From NCBI GenBank assembly GCA_013398055.1, contig VZRS01000232.1, positions 124,001 through 188,000 of the forward strand: a stretch of DNA of 64,000 nt, given 5' to 3'. The notes beneath the pieces are model-generated. The model searched no databases. It worked only from the letters and a program-made list of their open reading frames with translations, and was not told the DNA's origin. This document shows, one piece after another, positions 63,034 to 64,000 of this stretch. The number at the start of each line of letters is the position of its first letter. Position 1 is the first letter of the stretch. Origin of the DNA: Ifrita kowaldi. Lineage: Eukaryota; Chordata; Aves; Passeriformes; Cinclosomatidae. The position numbers and the translations under genes are program-made.

Positions 63034-64000
63034 GAAACGAGCACAAGGATGCCATGCCTAGCACATGGCAGCTCTTGCCTTCATTGTCTGTGTTACAAAC
63101 CTTCCCCGAGGACTACTTTCGCTATAAACAGTCTTGCTGGACACAGATTGCTGGAAAAAAACAAAATAAAACCTGTTGGTATTTTCCTTCAGATTTTTTG
63201 ACACTGTATTTAAGTGTATATATGCTTTTACAAATATACAGAGAAACCAGACACAGGACAACCTGTTCTCCTGTACAAAAACTATTAAAAGAGCTAACAA
63301 TTTCAAAATAAGGCTAAAACTGTGAGTGTAGGGAATTTTTTTTTTTCACTAGGTGTTCTTGGGAAATGACTTGTGATAATAATAACAGGTATATGAATTC
63401 CTTAAGCAAACATCATGCTCTCTATCTTTTTGTGCTAACACTGCCTTGGCCTTATTATATATGCAGAAGGATCTGGACTTTGGCCATAGAGCATTTTTGT
63501 ACTGCCTTTAACCAGAACTTTCTGAAATCAATAGCATCCATACGCTCCAGTGCCCAGCTTGTTTCTCCAGGGACAGGAAAGAGGCCCAGTTTAATACACA
63601 CTTAATTCAATTAAGAGCTGCACAGCGATAGCCTTTAGTAAATTTTAACCCCCTCTCCACGCATCGTTTACTAACCCACCATTAATTAAACACAGTTATT
63701 AAACTAGCATGTTTACAATTACTGTATTTTCAATGAATGAACAAAAGCTATTTATGGGGCCCAACCAAACGGTGCCTGTTCATTCACGGCGCAGGACTGA
63801 GCGCGGATGCCCGGAGCCAGCTGGCATTTCGACAGCACAAACAGCAGTCCACAGACACACAGAGGCAGGTCGGCACAAATATCTTCTGCCCAGCAGGAAA
63901 AGCTGCACTGGAATGCTTTAAATTCCTGCTTTGAACATTTACTGCTGAAAAACACACCACTGCCAGGTGCCTGTATACCCAGAGGACCCAGTAACCCCAG
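63034..64000. other. Non-coding; AT-rich, site-dense stretch at 63600-63735
   Basis: No exon recognised. Between 63600 and 63735 homeodomain-like and forkhead-like cores crowd together (TTAATTCAATTAAG, CCATTAATTAAAC, AGTTATTAAAC, TGTTTACAATTACTG), beside unmethylated-looking CpGs (CCACGCATCGTTTAC). An enhancer is possible but untested. Confidence 0.4.

Noticed and set aside
1..64000. CRISPR arrays, tRNA or rRNA genes, bacterial operons, a novel defence or biosynthetic system
   Set aside because: No regularly spaced repeats, no tRNA A/B box pair and no compact gene clusters were found; the window is vertebrate intronic and flanking DNA.

Overview
The window looks like vertebrate nuclear DNA from a bird, possibly a songbird. 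The evidence is several copies of the avian CR1 LINE, including the tell-tale 3' end with tandem AGAATC-type octamers, one retroviral LTR of a type I associate with passerines, AT-rich non-coding sequence, and a GC-rich CpG island containing an assembly gap. There are no operons, Shine-Dalgarno sites or densely packed reading frames. Almost all of the 60-160 codon open frames are chance frames.

The one gene I can name is PDZD2 (PDZ domain-containing 2), on the minus strand. Its first coding exon is at 39745-40223. It carries the conserved family start and most of the first PDZ domain, ends in a GTAAGG donor, and lies in a CpG island of about 39760-40960. The rest of the gene should run leftward, so 1-39744 is probably the next PDZD2 intron; no later PDZD2 exon was recognised there. 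Sequence to the right is the 5' flank or, more likely, a first intron, because a clean acceptor lies at 40560 upstream of the ATG. Human 5p genes of this neighbourhood lie on the avian Z chromosome, so a Z origin is likely but is inference.

Layout. 1-17450: intronic sequence with three CR1 fragments (311-750, 4549-4710, about 9480-9880). 17460-18128: a CpG-rich segment running into a 494-base assembly gap. 18129-35990: intronic, including an exact 784-bp duplication joined by a single N (25355-26923), which is probably an assembly error. 36049-36605: two candidate plus-strand exons of an unrecognised gene, antisense to PDZD2. 39745-40960: PDZD2 first coding exon, 5' UTR and CpG island. 43190-44500: an old CR1 interrupted by a younger CR1 in the opposite orientation. 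52391-53330: a longer CR1 with part of its reverse transcriptase. 61130-61620: a probable solo LTR. 62990-63033: a perfect 16-bp inverted repeat.

No previously undescribed multi-gene system was found. The most useful leads are the possible antisense gene at 36 kb, the N-joined false duplication, the CpG island hidden by the gap at 17.6 kb, and a minus-strand candidate upstream exon at 51.9 kb.
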